DNA of 64,000 nucleotides. It comes from Harmothoe impar. Taxonomy: Eukaryota; Annelida; Polychaeta; Phyllodocida; Polynoidae. Made by a program: the position numbers and the translations under genes. Below the pieces are notes generated by a model that ran no database searches, was not told where the DNA came from, and saw only the letters and a program-made list of their open reading frames with translations. Shown piece after piece: positions 49,600 through 58,972 of this stretch (the stretch's first letter is position 1; every line of letters begins with the position of its first letter). The DNA lies in assembly GCA_947462335.1 (NCBI GenBank), contig OX381713.1, positions 19,770,381 through 19,834,380 on the forward strand. The letters are read 5' to 3'.

Positions 49600-50044
49600 G
49601 CGTCTCCCCTTCCTACGGGGTGGGTGGGTCTTTGGGTTTAGTGACAAAACAGCGACATGTGAGTAGGAGTTTGCGTGTCAGCTCTCTTTTTTTTCTTTTT
49701 TTTTCCAAGTCTACATATTATTTATGATTAAAAAATTTTTTTTTTAAAACCCACGATAATATAGTGCGCTGATCAAAAACTGAATAGAAAAATAACCAAA
49801 AATAGGTTGGGGAAATCTCTGCTATGTAGCTGATCGGTCGTTGTCACACGGTGCAGAAAATTTACTTTTTTTTTTCTTTTTTTTTAGAAAATCTATATTA
49901 GGACCACAGACGGGGCACATGTGTCACTTGTCGAATATAAGAGATACCAATGGGCTTTGTCGAATTTAAGAACTAGGTCTTGGCCATTGGCATTGTCTAT
50001 TTTGAGAAGTAGTCTTGCCCGTCTTGCCCCTTGTCGCCAACTCC
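49600..50044. other. Interior of element 1 without recognised gene
   Basis: Contains long T runs (about 49687-49745 and 49864-49885) and no supported coding frame. Confidence 0.4.
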
Positions 50045-51190
50045 CAGCACCCCCTGTGTCTCTTTGTCCATATTGGCTAAAAACAGGACATTGTTGCCTT
50101 GGCTATTTTACCCCCCGTCTGGGTATCTTATTACTTAATCACTTCGTCTTGACCCTGTGGGGCAGTGGGTATATGGAATAACCGTGTCCAGGTGTACTCT
50201 ATCTGACACATAACCGAAGGTTACTGAGTTATGTAATAATACCTGACCTATGAGGCCGCCAGTCAGTTTGCCGTGATTATTTTGACACACTCTCAGTTAC
50301 TCGTAGGACATCTAATACATAATTAGACTCAGCATCATATAAGACAGTCTCGGCCACGCCGGCTGCATATCGGACCAGGGGGATAGTCTGGCAGCGACTC
50401 GCCACCCCGTCCACAAGCTGTGTACAGCACCCCGTTTCTCTTTGTCCATATTGGCTAAAAAACAGGGCATTGTTGACTTGGCTATTTTACCCGTCTGGGT
50501 CTTATTATTTAATCACCTCGTCTTGACCCTGTGGGGCAGCGGGTATATGGAATAACCGTGTCCAAGCGTACTCTATCTAACACATAACCGAAAGTTACTG
50601 AGTTATGTAATAATAACTGACCTATGAGGTCGCCAGTCAGTTTGCCGTGATTATTTTGACACACTCTCAGTTACTCGTAGGGAATCTAATACATAATTAG
50701 ACTCAGCATCATATAAGACAGTCTCGGCCACGCCGGCTGCATATCGGACCAGGGAGATAGTCTGGCAGCGACCCGCCAGCCCGTCCACAACCTGTGTACA
50801 GCACCCCGTGTCTCTTTGTCCATATTGGCTAAAAAAACAGGTCATTGTTGACTTTGGCTATTTTACCCGTCTGGGTCTTATTATTTAAATCACCTCGTCT
50901 TGACCCTGTGGGGCAGTGGGTATATGGAATAACCGTGTCCAAGTGTACTCTATCTAACACATAACCAAAGGTTACTGAGTTATGTAATAATAACCGCCCT
51001 ATAATCCTATGAAGTCGCCAGTCAGTTTGCCGTGATTATTTTGACATACTCTCAGTTACTCGTAGGGTATCTAATACATAATTCGACTCAGCATCATATA
51101 AGACAGTCTCGGCCGCGCCAGCCGCATATCGTACCAGAGGGATAGTCTGGCAGCAACCCGCCATCCCGTCCACAATCTGTGTACAGCAGT
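50045..51190. repeat. Three ~380-bp tandem direct repeats inside element 1
   Basis: Units begin CAGCACCCC…TCTCTTTGTCCATATTGG at 50045, 50425 and 50799, with the start of a fourth at 51185 (steps of 380, 374 and 386 bp). They are highly similar, differing by scattered substitutions and small indels. Each contains ATAACCG…GTTACTGAGTTATGT, a short imperfect dyad, and CATCATATAAGACAGTCTCGG. No frame is conserved across all units. Candidate roles are an origin-like or enhancer-like repeat, or simple tandem amplification. Confidence 0.85.
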
Positions 51191-51248
51191 CTGGACCAGA
51201 CCACCAACTCTGGGTATAGCATTCGGGATGACTGGAGCAAGACTGGAT

Positions 51249-51429
51249 CTAACCCTTTAATAGTCGCATAGCGCTTTAATGTGCAGTGCCCATTGTCGTC
51301 ATAAGCCATGAATGCAGCACTCAGAGTTCCTCACCAGGGCTGCATGCATGCATACACTGGCATATCGACAAAGAGCGTAGCGCATTAAAGCACTATGCTA
51401 CCTTTAGCATTAAAGCGCTGAGGGGTTAT
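51249..51429. mobile_element. Degenerate MITE-like insertion inside element 1
   Basis: The left end CTAACCCTTTAATAG…AGCGCTTTAATG is mirrored by CATTAAAGCGCTGAGGGGTTA on the right. The termini resemble the piggyBac-type MITE at 44909-45110, but the TTAA flanks are not intact, so the boundaries are approximate. An internal GCTGCATGCATGC stretch is repetitive. Confidence 0.5.
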
Positions 51430-51702
51430 TTTTTGATAGTGTAGAACCAATATCTGTCTAATTAAACTCCTTATCAGTGCTGTTTTTTTTTCACATACAA
51501 AAGAATTAGGTAATGGCGCTCCGCCATGTATTGGATAACCACTGCAGCGCGACTCTGAAAAGCGGCGGCGGTGAATTTCCATTTAGATCCTGAAAATCCT
51601 GATGTCGTCAAGGCCCTGATAAGTAGGGCAGTTCAAATCATATGATTACATTGAGCTAATTTTCTTGCTGAAAGGAATGAATAATTGTATTTGTATAAAA
51701 TT

Positions 51703-51730
51703 CACACACACACACACACACACACCCGCC

Positions 51731-51798
<68 letters not shown>
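51703..51798. repeat. CA dinucleotide microsatellite
   Basis: Nearly pure (CA)n of about 95 bp, interrupted once by CCCGCCCACCCACC near 51725. It makes an artificial Cys/Val frame on the minus strand. Confidence 0.95.
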
Positions 51799-51800
<2 letters not shown>

Positions 51801-51972
51801 ACACCTGATGATCTCCACACGATGACCTGATTGCCCTTCCTAAAAATAAAAAAACACAAAAAGCCCAACTCGATCTACCTACTCAACAGGGTTTCAGTGT
51901 AGAGCGTATTAGGGTTTTTTCTGATGCGTATATTATATTGAGATTGATTTTCAACTTTTGTGATCAGTGGTT

Positions 51973-51988
51973 GGTCCTTAAAAGGACC
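51973..51988 (-). terminator. Histone-mRNA-like 3' stem-loop after the 117-codon gene
   Basis: The minus strand reads GGTCCT-TTTA-AGGACC followed by AACCA, 55 bases after the stop codon at 52043. A 6-bp stem starting GG and ending CC, a four-base U-rich loop and a trailing ACCA are the form of metazoan replication-dependent histone mRNA ends. Purine-rich CAAAAGTTGAAAA follows. A palindrome this short can arise by chance, but its position and form fit well. Confidence 0.45.
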
Positions 51989-52042
51989 GTTTGGTAGAGA
52001 GAGAGGGTCGCAGGGACCTTGCTGCTGAAGCGGAGGGCGTGG

Positions 52043-52396
52043 TCATAACGCGTGGTGGTCCTTCAGCAGCTCCTCCAGCACGGCGGGCGGTAGTCCTTCC
52101 TCCATGCAGACTTGCTGCTTGACTCGCTCCACGCACTGGCGGATGAGTTGATCAGCGACGTTCGCGATCAGCTCATCCACCACACCCTCTGCTTCAGCAG
52201 CAGTCCGCTGTCTCTCCTCTCTCTGTAGCGAGGCTACGAACTGCTTCTCCACGGCCGCATCGATCATAGATCGAGAAACGGCCACGAAGTTCTGTCTCTC
52301 CGCCTCCTCTCTCTGTAGCACGGCTACGAATTCCTTCTCCACGGCCGCATCGATCATAGATCGAGAAACGGCCACGAAGTTCACTCCGTGAGCCAT
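52043..52396 (-). CDS. 117-residue helical protein with a 30-residue duplication
   Basis: The start is ATGGCTCACGG at 52396, with the strong context ACAAAATGG; the frame is open further upstream but only from a GTG. Residues 6-35 and 36-64 are near-identical repeats (NFVAVSRSMIDAAVEK… and the same with EKQ), duplicated at DNA level too. Residues 65-117 form a charged, leucine-rich segment ending EELLKDHHAL, likely amphipathic helix. There is no signal peptide or membrane span. Codons are GC-rich compared with the surroundings. A histone-like stem-loop follows the stop. I recognise no family. A coiled-coil or oligomerising accessory protein is my best description. Confidence 0.6.
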   Translation of the reverse strand: MAHGVNFVAVSRSMIDAAVEKEFVAVLQREEAERQNFVAVSRSMIDAAVEKQFVASLQREERQRTAAEAEGVVDELIANVADQLIRQCVERVKQQVCMEEGLPPAVLEELLKDHHAL

Positions 52397-52449
52397 TTTG
52401 TCGAACTGACTTCCTAGCCGCCTGAGAGATGCTGACGTCACACTATTTT

Positions 52450-53440
52450 CGACGACGCTATGACGCGCACGAGGTAGACAGACGACGTCGTTTCACTTCC
52501 TTATTTGGAGTTTGGGACCTTGTGACACCGAAGTCATACCGTACGGTCGCGATAAAGCAACTAGTGTTGAAAAGCGCGCCGGTCTTTTATAAGCGTCGGA
52601 GTATAAGAGCCTCCAAATGTTTTTTCTCAAGCACTAAAATCGCGACTTTGAATAAGCGCCAGCGCCTAGCTTGTATATAGCTCCTGAGTAAGAACTTCAC
52701 CGAATTGAAAAGCGCTCCCTCAGAGCCCTTAATCGCGACAGTACGGTACAAATCTGATGTCAACCCGCGCCAAAACCAAAAAGGGTGTTCCGGTCACACG
52801 TACCTACGACAAGCGACCTTCAGCTATCACCACGTGAAGAGTTGGAAATAAATTTTGTACGGCAAGAAAACTGAAAACTGATAACGATTCCATTAGATAA
52901 GTATTTGGTTCCAATCTATGGCGAGATATTTCCACCAGAGCGATTGATTTATATGTCTGTAAGGTTCAGCTCTCCAACACTCTCCAATATCCGCCGGTGC
53001 ACGACGGTCGCCGCCCATCATTAGTGACAACTAAACTTCTGCTGGAGAGTGAAAGTTACGTTGAGTCTTGAGGTGCGCAGAGATACTATCTGCCGCAGCC
53101 TGATTTTAGTTCCACGCTATTTAGATAACCGCCCCATTTAAAATCTCTCTCTCGATCCTAGAAAAGGAAAAAAAGGCTAGAGTTTATCATGGACGCGTCT
53201 CAGTTTTAGTCAAGCCGTAAAGTGAAGAACCCGAGCTTGTACATATACCCACGTGAGGAGTGACATAGCGGGGCGTTCAGTTAGTACTGAGTCTATAGTC
53301 AAGGTCAAGTTCCACTCTCTAAACAGAGCTTTAGCGACTCCGTCATCTAGACTAGACCGCGCGCGCGATTTTTTTTGCTGAAGCAGCTAATCGATGGAAA
53401 CGTAGAGAAGACGTACTCGATCAAAAACTGCTTCAGAGAC
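52450..53440. other. Interior of element 1; no gene called
   Basis: Upstream of the 117-codon gene. A divergent plus-strand frame (52429-52680) overlaps that gene's upstream open region and lacks features, so it is not called. The interval probably includes the gene's promoter. No TATA box was identified. Confidence 0.35.
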
Positions 53441-53446
53441 TTGTTA

Positions 53447-53776
53447 TCAGGTATTAACAGTTAAATCAAAATATTTCAAAACATCCAGAAAAGCAGAATG
53501 ACATGTCCTACGAGCTACAGCCGGGCACTGACGAGCAGACGCCGCTGACGTCATTTCAATCAGGTCGCAGCGCTTTTTAGACACCTTTTCTGTAGGACCC
53601 GTCTCATACCTTAGTATATAATACCGTAAACGCCGGGTGATTAGTATATGATCACATTGACAGTCGCGGATCCACGAAGAGGCTGGATAAGCCACGAGCG
53701 GACCCGCGACTGCAATGTGACATAATCTTACCATGCGCTTTGTTTTGTTTTTGTTTCTATTTACAACAGCAAACAT
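53447..53776 (-). CDS. Doubtful 109-codon frame overlapping a hairpin
   Basis: Starts ATGTTTGCTGTTG, so it also begins MFAV like the conserved short frame at 48702, followed by a basic Asn/Lys stretch (NRNKNKTKR). The composition is mixed, with several Cys and Arg, but there is no recognisable domain and element 2 shows no matching frame. Much of its middle is occupied by the miRNA-like hairpin at 53650-53721. It may be spurious. Confidence 0.2.
   Translation of the reverse strand: MFAVVNRNKNKTKRMVRLCHIAVAGPLVAYPASSWIRDCQCDHILITRRLRYYILRYETGPTEKVSKKRCDLIEMTSAASARQCPAVARRTCHSAFLDVLKYFDLTVNT
53650..53721. ncRNA. miRNA-precursor-like hairpin in element 1
   Basis: The left arm, starting TCACATTGACAGTCGCGG, pairs with the right arm ending CCGCGACTGCAATGTGA. 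Pairing spans about 22 bp with one bulged A and one A-C mismatch, closing a loop of about 26 bases that can form a small inner stem (GGCT/AGCC). Arm length and small irregularities are like a pre-miRNA. Expression is unknown. Confidence 0.4.
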
Positions 53777-53859
53777 TTCAACAGCCTATTGTTTTTTTAA
53801 AATGATGAAAAATCGGCCCAAAAAAAAGTAAACATTTTAGAGCTAAATTTGTGGAGGAT

Positions 53860-54270
53860 AGCCGGACATGCTGATGTCACTAGACCCCTAAATTCGATAT
53901 GGTGACATGGTCATTTTCTTAAAAATCGATACGACGACACGGACACGGACATCTAAGTGACATGGGCCATGGGGCATTTCTTGAGTCCGACATGTGACAT
54001 GGACCATAGTGACATGAGGAAAAAAAAATGTTCGAAGAGTGCATCAGAAAAAGTACCATTTCAAACCTAAGCATTTCGCCAAATTTTTTTTTTTTCTTTT
54101 TTTTCTTGGATGGTACCCGGCTTTGCGGTGTCTGGGTCCTTAAAAATGTACCAGAATGCTCAAATTCGGGTTCTAAATATTTTCAAAAAACGTTTTCTCC
54201 CTTAGTGACGTGTGACACGGGCATTTCTTAAATTCGACATACGGCTGCATGGGGAGGACCCACCCGTCAA
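53860..54270. repeat. GTGACATG-rich repeat block shared with element 2
   Basis: Repeated words GTGACATGG, GACACGG and CATTTCTTAAA spaced irregularly. The phrase ATTCGATATGGTGACATGG is found inverted in element 2 near 58724-58745 (CATGTCACCATATCGAAT). This is one of the landmarks showing that the two elements are collinear in opposite orientation. Confidence 0.7.
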
Positions 54271-54515
54271 GGGCCCCATGATGACTCATACCCGCCGCGT
54301 TCAGTCAATCAACCGAGATCTTTTTCTGTGGTGGTGTAGAAGGATCTCCCCCCTGAGGTTACAAAGTCACCTCTTTATTTAAGGGGCTACGAGCCGCAAA
54401 GTCGCTTTCGCAAAGTCGCAAGAAATATTCAAGTCAAAAAGTCAAATTCATCAACTATCAGTACAGTCGTTTGAAAGTCATCAAGTCACCGAAAAACTCC
54501 TCTACAGTCACCTCC

Positions 54516-54566
54516 GACTCGCCTCCTCCCTACCCCCCCTAAAGGGGGGTAGGGAGGAAGCGATTC
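54516..54566. other. Conserved-position hairpin, 23-bp arms (element 1)
   Basis: The left arm 54516-54538 (GACTCGCC…CCCCCC) pairs with the right arm 54544-54566 over 23 bp with two mismatches, around a 5-base CTAAA loop. Element 2 has a 22-bp hairpin at the equivalent place (56724-56772) that shares the outer GACTCGC stem and an A-rich loop but has a different inner stem. Keeping pairing while changing sequence suggests function. Confidence 0.6.
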
Positions 54567-54599
54567 CCTAGAGATCAGATAATTTTTTTTTTCTCCCGA

Positions 54600-54735
54600 G
54601 CAGACCCCAAAAGCCCCCCTCCCCCCCAAGTGCCCGCCCACCCCATAAATAGTGCCCCCCTCCCCCCCCCTCCCCTCCCCATGCATCTTAAAGTGCCCCC
54701 CTCCCCCCCTCCCCTCCCCTCCCCCCTTATAGAAG
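54600..54735. repeat. C-run block, G-quadruplex-prone on the minus strand
   Basis: Multiple CCCCTCCCCTCCCC runs around the words GCCCACCCCATAAATAG and CATGCATCTTAAAGTG. The same GATGCAT/TTTAAG word within G runs occurs at 56650-56710 in element 2, inverted. Confidence 0.75.
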
Positions 54736-54932
54736 CCTCTCATTAGCTAGTCCAAGTCATGTGACCAAAAGAGAGGCATAGTCTGTCTATTGTCTATATT
54801 ATGCAAATGAGGGAGGGGGTCAGGTCACGTGACCAAAGGGGTGTGGCCTATTTTCCAAATAAAGAGCGCTTCCGGTCACGTGACCAAAGGGGTGTGGTCC
54901 TATTATGCAAATGAGGGGGTCACGTGACCCAT

Positions 54933-55276
54933 TATTATGCAAATGAGGGAGTCACGTGACCAAATGGCGACCTCTGATTGGCTGGTGATCAAAGGGGCGT
55001 AGTCTACTATGCAAATGAGGGGGTCACGTGATCAAGGGGGCGTGGCCTATTATGCAAATGAGGGGGTCACGTGACCAAATGGCGGCCCCTGATTGGCTGG
55101 TGATCAAGGGGGCGTGGCCTATTACGTAATTATGCAAATGAGGGGGCGTGGCCTATTACGTAATTATGCAAATGAGGGGGTCACGTGACCAAATGGAGGC
55201 CTCTGATTGGCTGCAGGTCGATTGAGTAATAAACAGTAGTTAACTATAGTCCCGTTCCGATACATACTATACTACT
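54933..55276 (-). repeat. Right TIR of element 1
   Basis: Inverse copy of 46080-46423, with one difference seen (a C/T next to the innermost CACGTG). Inward of it (about 54780-54932) more octamer, CACGTG and GTGGCC motifs continue in the same style but no longer match the left side, as if the array lengths evolve independently. Confidence 0.85.
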
Positions 55277-55282
55277 ACTCTG

Positions 55283-56175
55283 TAGTCAAATAAAACGTCT
55301 ACGCTGTCTTCATAAGTTATGAAATGGGAATGAATTAATACTACCAAAATGTTACATTGCCTATCCCCACCCGTGACGCATATCTGCAGCAGTATTTTCC
55401 ATTGGAGCCAATTCACAGTAGAGAAATCCACATCGATGGTGAAACAAATATCCATGTATTTAGAAGAAAAACCCGTATAGGTACAACACTGAGCCATGGG
55501 GAAAGGCACAATGTTGGTGATTTAGAGCAATTTTCACTGTCAGCCACAAGTGCATAGCATATCGATAAGCTACCAGGTATATAGCTTTACAGATATCGAT
55601 AACAATAACACTTCAATTTTAAACACTCATTTTCAGCAGCACCCCAGTGGAGATACCACCTAGCCGATAAGCTACAAGATAAGATACAGTGTGTCGGGGC
55701 TGCCTTTATGGTAGGTACACTGTGTACTACCTATTTACACAGGTGTTATGGCCACACTGTGCGTGCTAGCCTGATATCTGCAGCTAAATTGTACTAAGCA
55801 CCACAATGGGGTGTCATTATATAAATGCCTACTGCATGCACATCTCATAGAGACTTACTGGATGACTGCTGTACCATTTTAAAGTGGTATTTTAGTAAGC
55901 TTTTGGTAAAGGTAATATTTCAAAACGCCTGATAGTGTTCTGGATGCACTAGATGCCTCATGTCGGAATATATTATGTCAATGGCTTGACCAGAAATGAG
56001 TACATAGTCCTAAAATGTGTCGTTCAGATTTGCCAATAAACACAACACACAGGGTGGAGATTACTAGCATATTATTATCTACACTAGTCCATACCTTTTC
56101 CTGACATAAAAGAAGTTTTCCAGGCTATCCCTCACAATGGCCTGCAGGAACATTTATTTCGCCAATCCCCACTTC
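55283..56175. other. Host spacer between the two elements; no gene recognised
   Basis: About 0.9 kb of unique AT-rich sequence. The bases after the right ACTCTG copy would rejoin the left flank at 46073 in the empty site. Short frames at 55267-55557 overlap on both strands and are not called. Confidence 0.45.
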
Positions 56176-56181
56176 CGCCTG

Positions 56182-56510
56182 AGTAGTATAGTATGTATCG
56201 GAACGGGACTATAGTTAAGTACTGTTTATTACTCAATCGACCTGCAGCCAATCAGAGGCCTCCCTTTTGGCGGGAAATTCAAAAGCAGCCAATGAGAGGC
56301 CTCCCTTTTGGCGGGAAATTCAAATAGGTCACGTGACCGGAAGTGACCTACTTCCGGTCACGTGACCTTTGGGCGGGAAATTCAAATAGGTCACGTGACC
56401 GGAAGTGACCTACTTAAGAGGGTCACGTGACCACCATGTTGGCGGGAAATTCAAATAGGTCACGTGACGGGAAGTGACCTACTTAAGGGGGTCACGTGAC
56501 TACTAGGTTG
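56182..56510 (+). promoter_or_regulatory. Left end of element 2: E2F, ETS and CACGTG site array
   Basis: After the shared 82-bp terminus the sequence switches to a different array. TTTGGCGGGAAA (56266-56277 and 56307-56318) is the textbook E2F site, with GGCGGGAAA again near 56372 and 56441. ACCGGAAGTG and its inverse (about 56337, 56350 and 56398) are ETS/GABP sites. GGTCACGTGACC recurs four or more times, and CAGCCAATGAG is CCAAT-like. No octamer is present, unlike element 1. Confidence 0.75.
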
Positions 56511-56589
56511 GCTTTCAAAATAAGTCACTTGAGATTTTGATGGATAAATAAATTTAAAAAAAGAAAAAAAAAGCAAGCTGAAAAAGCTT

Positions 56590-56715
56590 GCTAAAAAATA
56601 ATTTAAAAATACGGCTCTTTTTTTCTAGGAGGGGGGGAGAGGGGCACTCTGGGGGGCACTCTTTAAGATGCATGGGGGGGGGGAGGGGGGGGAGGGGGGG
56701 AGGGGCAGGGTTTTT
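56590..56715. repeat. G-run block, counterpart of 54600-54735
   Basis: Long G runs around GGCACTCTTTAAGATGCATGG. The inverse of that word occurs in the C-run block of element 1. Potential G-quadruplex. Confidence 0.75.
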
Positions 56716-56723
56716 TAAGAGTG

Positions 56724-56772
56724 AGACTCGCTTCTCTGCCCTCTCTAAAAGAGAGGGCAGAGAGGCGAGTCT
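56724..56772. other. Conserved-position hairpin, 22-bp arms (element 2)
   Basis: The left arm AGACTCGCTTCTCTGCCC… (56724-56745) pairs with 56751-56772 with a single mismatch, around a TAAAA loop. It sits beside the G-run block exactly as the element 1 hairpin sits beside its C-run block. Confidence 0.6.
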
Positions 56773-56779
56773 ACTTACA

Positions 56780-58519
56780 ATGAAAGGTATCATGATTGCG
56801 TTTATGATGATGTGCATCATGATGTGACTATCTTACAACCCTATGAGAAATAAGCAAGACATGGGCGTACTTACACGGGCTATTTGTAAACTAATGAATG
56901 TGACTTCTTCGTTAAAATCAGTATCTACAACTCTTTTAAGCCTAAGGCTTTTTCTTGAGTTTATTCTTTTGTTCAATTTCGGGCCCACCTCAAAAGAGGA
57001 ATAGGCCCTCTGTAGCACTTGTCGCTTGCTCATCAATCAGAGCCGGGGTGTAGAAGGCCCCTGCCCTGTCGGGTACGTTCTCCCTCTGGTACGTTTTTGG
57101 TTAGTTTGGAGCTCTCAGTCGACTGTCTTATCCACCTTAAAAAAACCAGACTTTCGGTGTCTCATGATAAAACTGGTGCCTTATACTAAGCGCTGGATTA
57201 CTTTCTCATTTTTTTAGTGTTCTATCCGATGCTTATTTAATTTTTGCACTGATAAAAACGGTTAGCTTGTACAAACACGCGGTCTATTTAAGTGTTAAGT
57301 GTAGAAAATGAACAGAACAGTGCACAGAAAATAGAGCTACCGACTACATTTCGCCCAGTCACTCAGCGGAGAACAAAAGAACTACTGACGTAGTGTACCC
57401 GCTATTCCGACAGTTGGCGCCACCGTTATACTTTTCCCGCGTGCGACATGAAGCCCTGGGGCGGGTACTGGCTGTTTTGGTTGTAGGTACCGAAACATAA
57501 AAAACTACAGCCAGCCCAATGTCATGGTGAGACAGCTCTCTTATTTTTACCTTGAGTAGCGTCCGTAGGGCCTATGACAAAACCTAGTCCCGTACACTGA
57601 GCAGCTTGAGGTCTGAAGGCTCATACAGAAAAATGTGTGGGTGTGTGGGTGTGTGGGTGTGTGGGTTGCTTTACGCCTTAGTTAACAGCTATGGTCATTT
57701 CAAGAGCGGTGATGGTGATCGAATCTATTGGCCCTTTTACCGAGACAAGGGTTCTTTTACATCCCACACTACATAGCAGAGAGACGTCTAGCAGCCCCTA
57801 GAGGCCCCGCAGGGGGCTCGAGAGGTGCCGTGGAGAAGAGCAGATATCCACGAGAGGCCACGCCAACAACCAAATTCTATCTTTATCCCGCGAGAAAAGG
57901 AGATAAGGGTCAAGGTTATGAACTATCAAAAGATTTTAGAGTAAATTAAGTTATGAGATATTAATATAATGTACATATCTAGGGCCCGATATAGGGCCTC
58001 TGCAGATCCCCCTTCAGGGCCCCGATCCATGAGGCCTTAGAAACGGAGCTGGGTCATGTAACCAAGGGAGATCAGCAGTTGTTGATGTCGGCGCTGCCGA
58101 TAACGCTGGTAAATGACCGTTTTACTCATGTTTAGAGTCAGAATAGCTTGAGTATTACTTGAATATCGAAGAGTAGAGGTCAAATTACCCCAGACAAGGT
58201 GTTTCCATCTAGAAATTCTCGACAGTATTTCCGAAAATTGCAAATATTGGTCCCAGCCCCACGGGGCCCCATACCGAGTATTAAAAGTTTGAGATGCAAC
58301 TTTCATTCATGCTGTTGACCAATCAGGGGGCTCTGTTTTTACGACCTTGACTACATAGTAAAAGTGATTGACAACGTCAGATATCACTTGACGACGTCAA
58401 ATATCGATCTGATATTTGATCCCTTGATATTTGATTCAAAACCCACATCGAGTGGGATAAAGCCTTTTATCATCTTTTGATTGTGAGGCATACACTTTTC
58501 TTACACACAACAGCTGTCA
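56780..58519. other. Interior of element 2; no gene confidently called
   Basis: Several small frames are present. The most protein-like is on the plus strand at about 57719-57949 (…IPHYIAERRLAAPRG… to …ELSKDFRVN). It has no ATG and is open only between stops, so it would need splicing. GTGTGGGT microsatellite units lie near 57636-57665. The motif TTGGCGCCACC occurs near 57412. Confidence 0.35.
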
Positions 58520-58770
58520 TCTATCAAGGGGCTCTGGATAGGGGGTCCCCATGTCGAATGTCGATCTTAGAAAATGACCATGTCACATGACAATGTCACT
58601 TAATAATGTTCATATCCCATGTCGATTTTAAGAAATGTTCATGTCACCTGTCACTATGATTTTTTGGGCCTCATGTCACTTGTCATTAGACCTCATGTCG
58701 TTTGTCGATTATAAGAAATGGTCATGTCACCATATCGAATTTAGCGGTCCACACCCATTATCAAGTGTCA
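58520..58770. repeat. CATGTCAC-rich block, inverted counterpart of 53860-54270
   Basis: Repeated CATGTCAC, GTCGATTxTAAGAAATG and TGTCACTTGTCA words. The phrase CATGTCACCATATCGAATTT matches element 1 inverted. Confidence 0.7.
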
Positions 58771-58972
58771 GGGCATGTTGGCTGCTTGAACACGTAGTCT
58801 GTCATCACCCTTGTTTCTGTGCCTTATCTAAACAGGCAATTAGTGGCCGCTAGCCGAGAGTACCTCCCTGGTCGCCTCTCCCGAATCTGCTAGACGTCTC
58901 ACTGATAGGAGTGTGTGGGTGTGTGGGTCTGTGTGTGTCTGTTCGGTCTGTGTGTGCACGCGTCTTGCACTC

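Larger units (their letters stand above)
46074..55282. mobile_element. Element 1: 9.2-kb virus/Polinton-like element with 344-bp TIRs and 6-bp target duplication
   Basis: The element is 46080-55276, flanked by ACTCTG at 46074-46079 and 55277-55282. It starts AGTAGTATAGTATGTATCGG and ends with the exact inverse. The inverted termini (46080-46423 and 54933-55276) are 344 bp each, and I found one mismatch by eye. AG...CT ends, long inverted termini and a 6-bp duplication are features described for Polinton/Maverick elements, which are usually larger and carry DNA polymerase B, integrase and capsid genes. None of these is present. Contents, left to right: alanine-rich gene (minus), promoter-like repeats, TATA-driven structured module, 380-bp tandem repeats, CA satellite, 117-codon gene (minus), hairpins, C-rich block. 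Confidence 0.88.

Noticed and set aside
49921..50181. 86-codon plus-strand frame in element 1
   Set aside because: It runs from the T-rich region into the first 380-bp repeat, and the frame is not kept in the second or third repeat unit.
51656..51868. Cys/Val-rich 70-residue protein
   Set aside because: It is the translation of the CA microsatellite on the minus strand.
46080..55276. Complete autonomous Polinton/Maverick
   Set aside because: The ends fit, but at 9.2 kb it lacks polymerase B, integrase, protease, ATPase and capsid frames. Only a Polinton-like or dependent element can be claimed.
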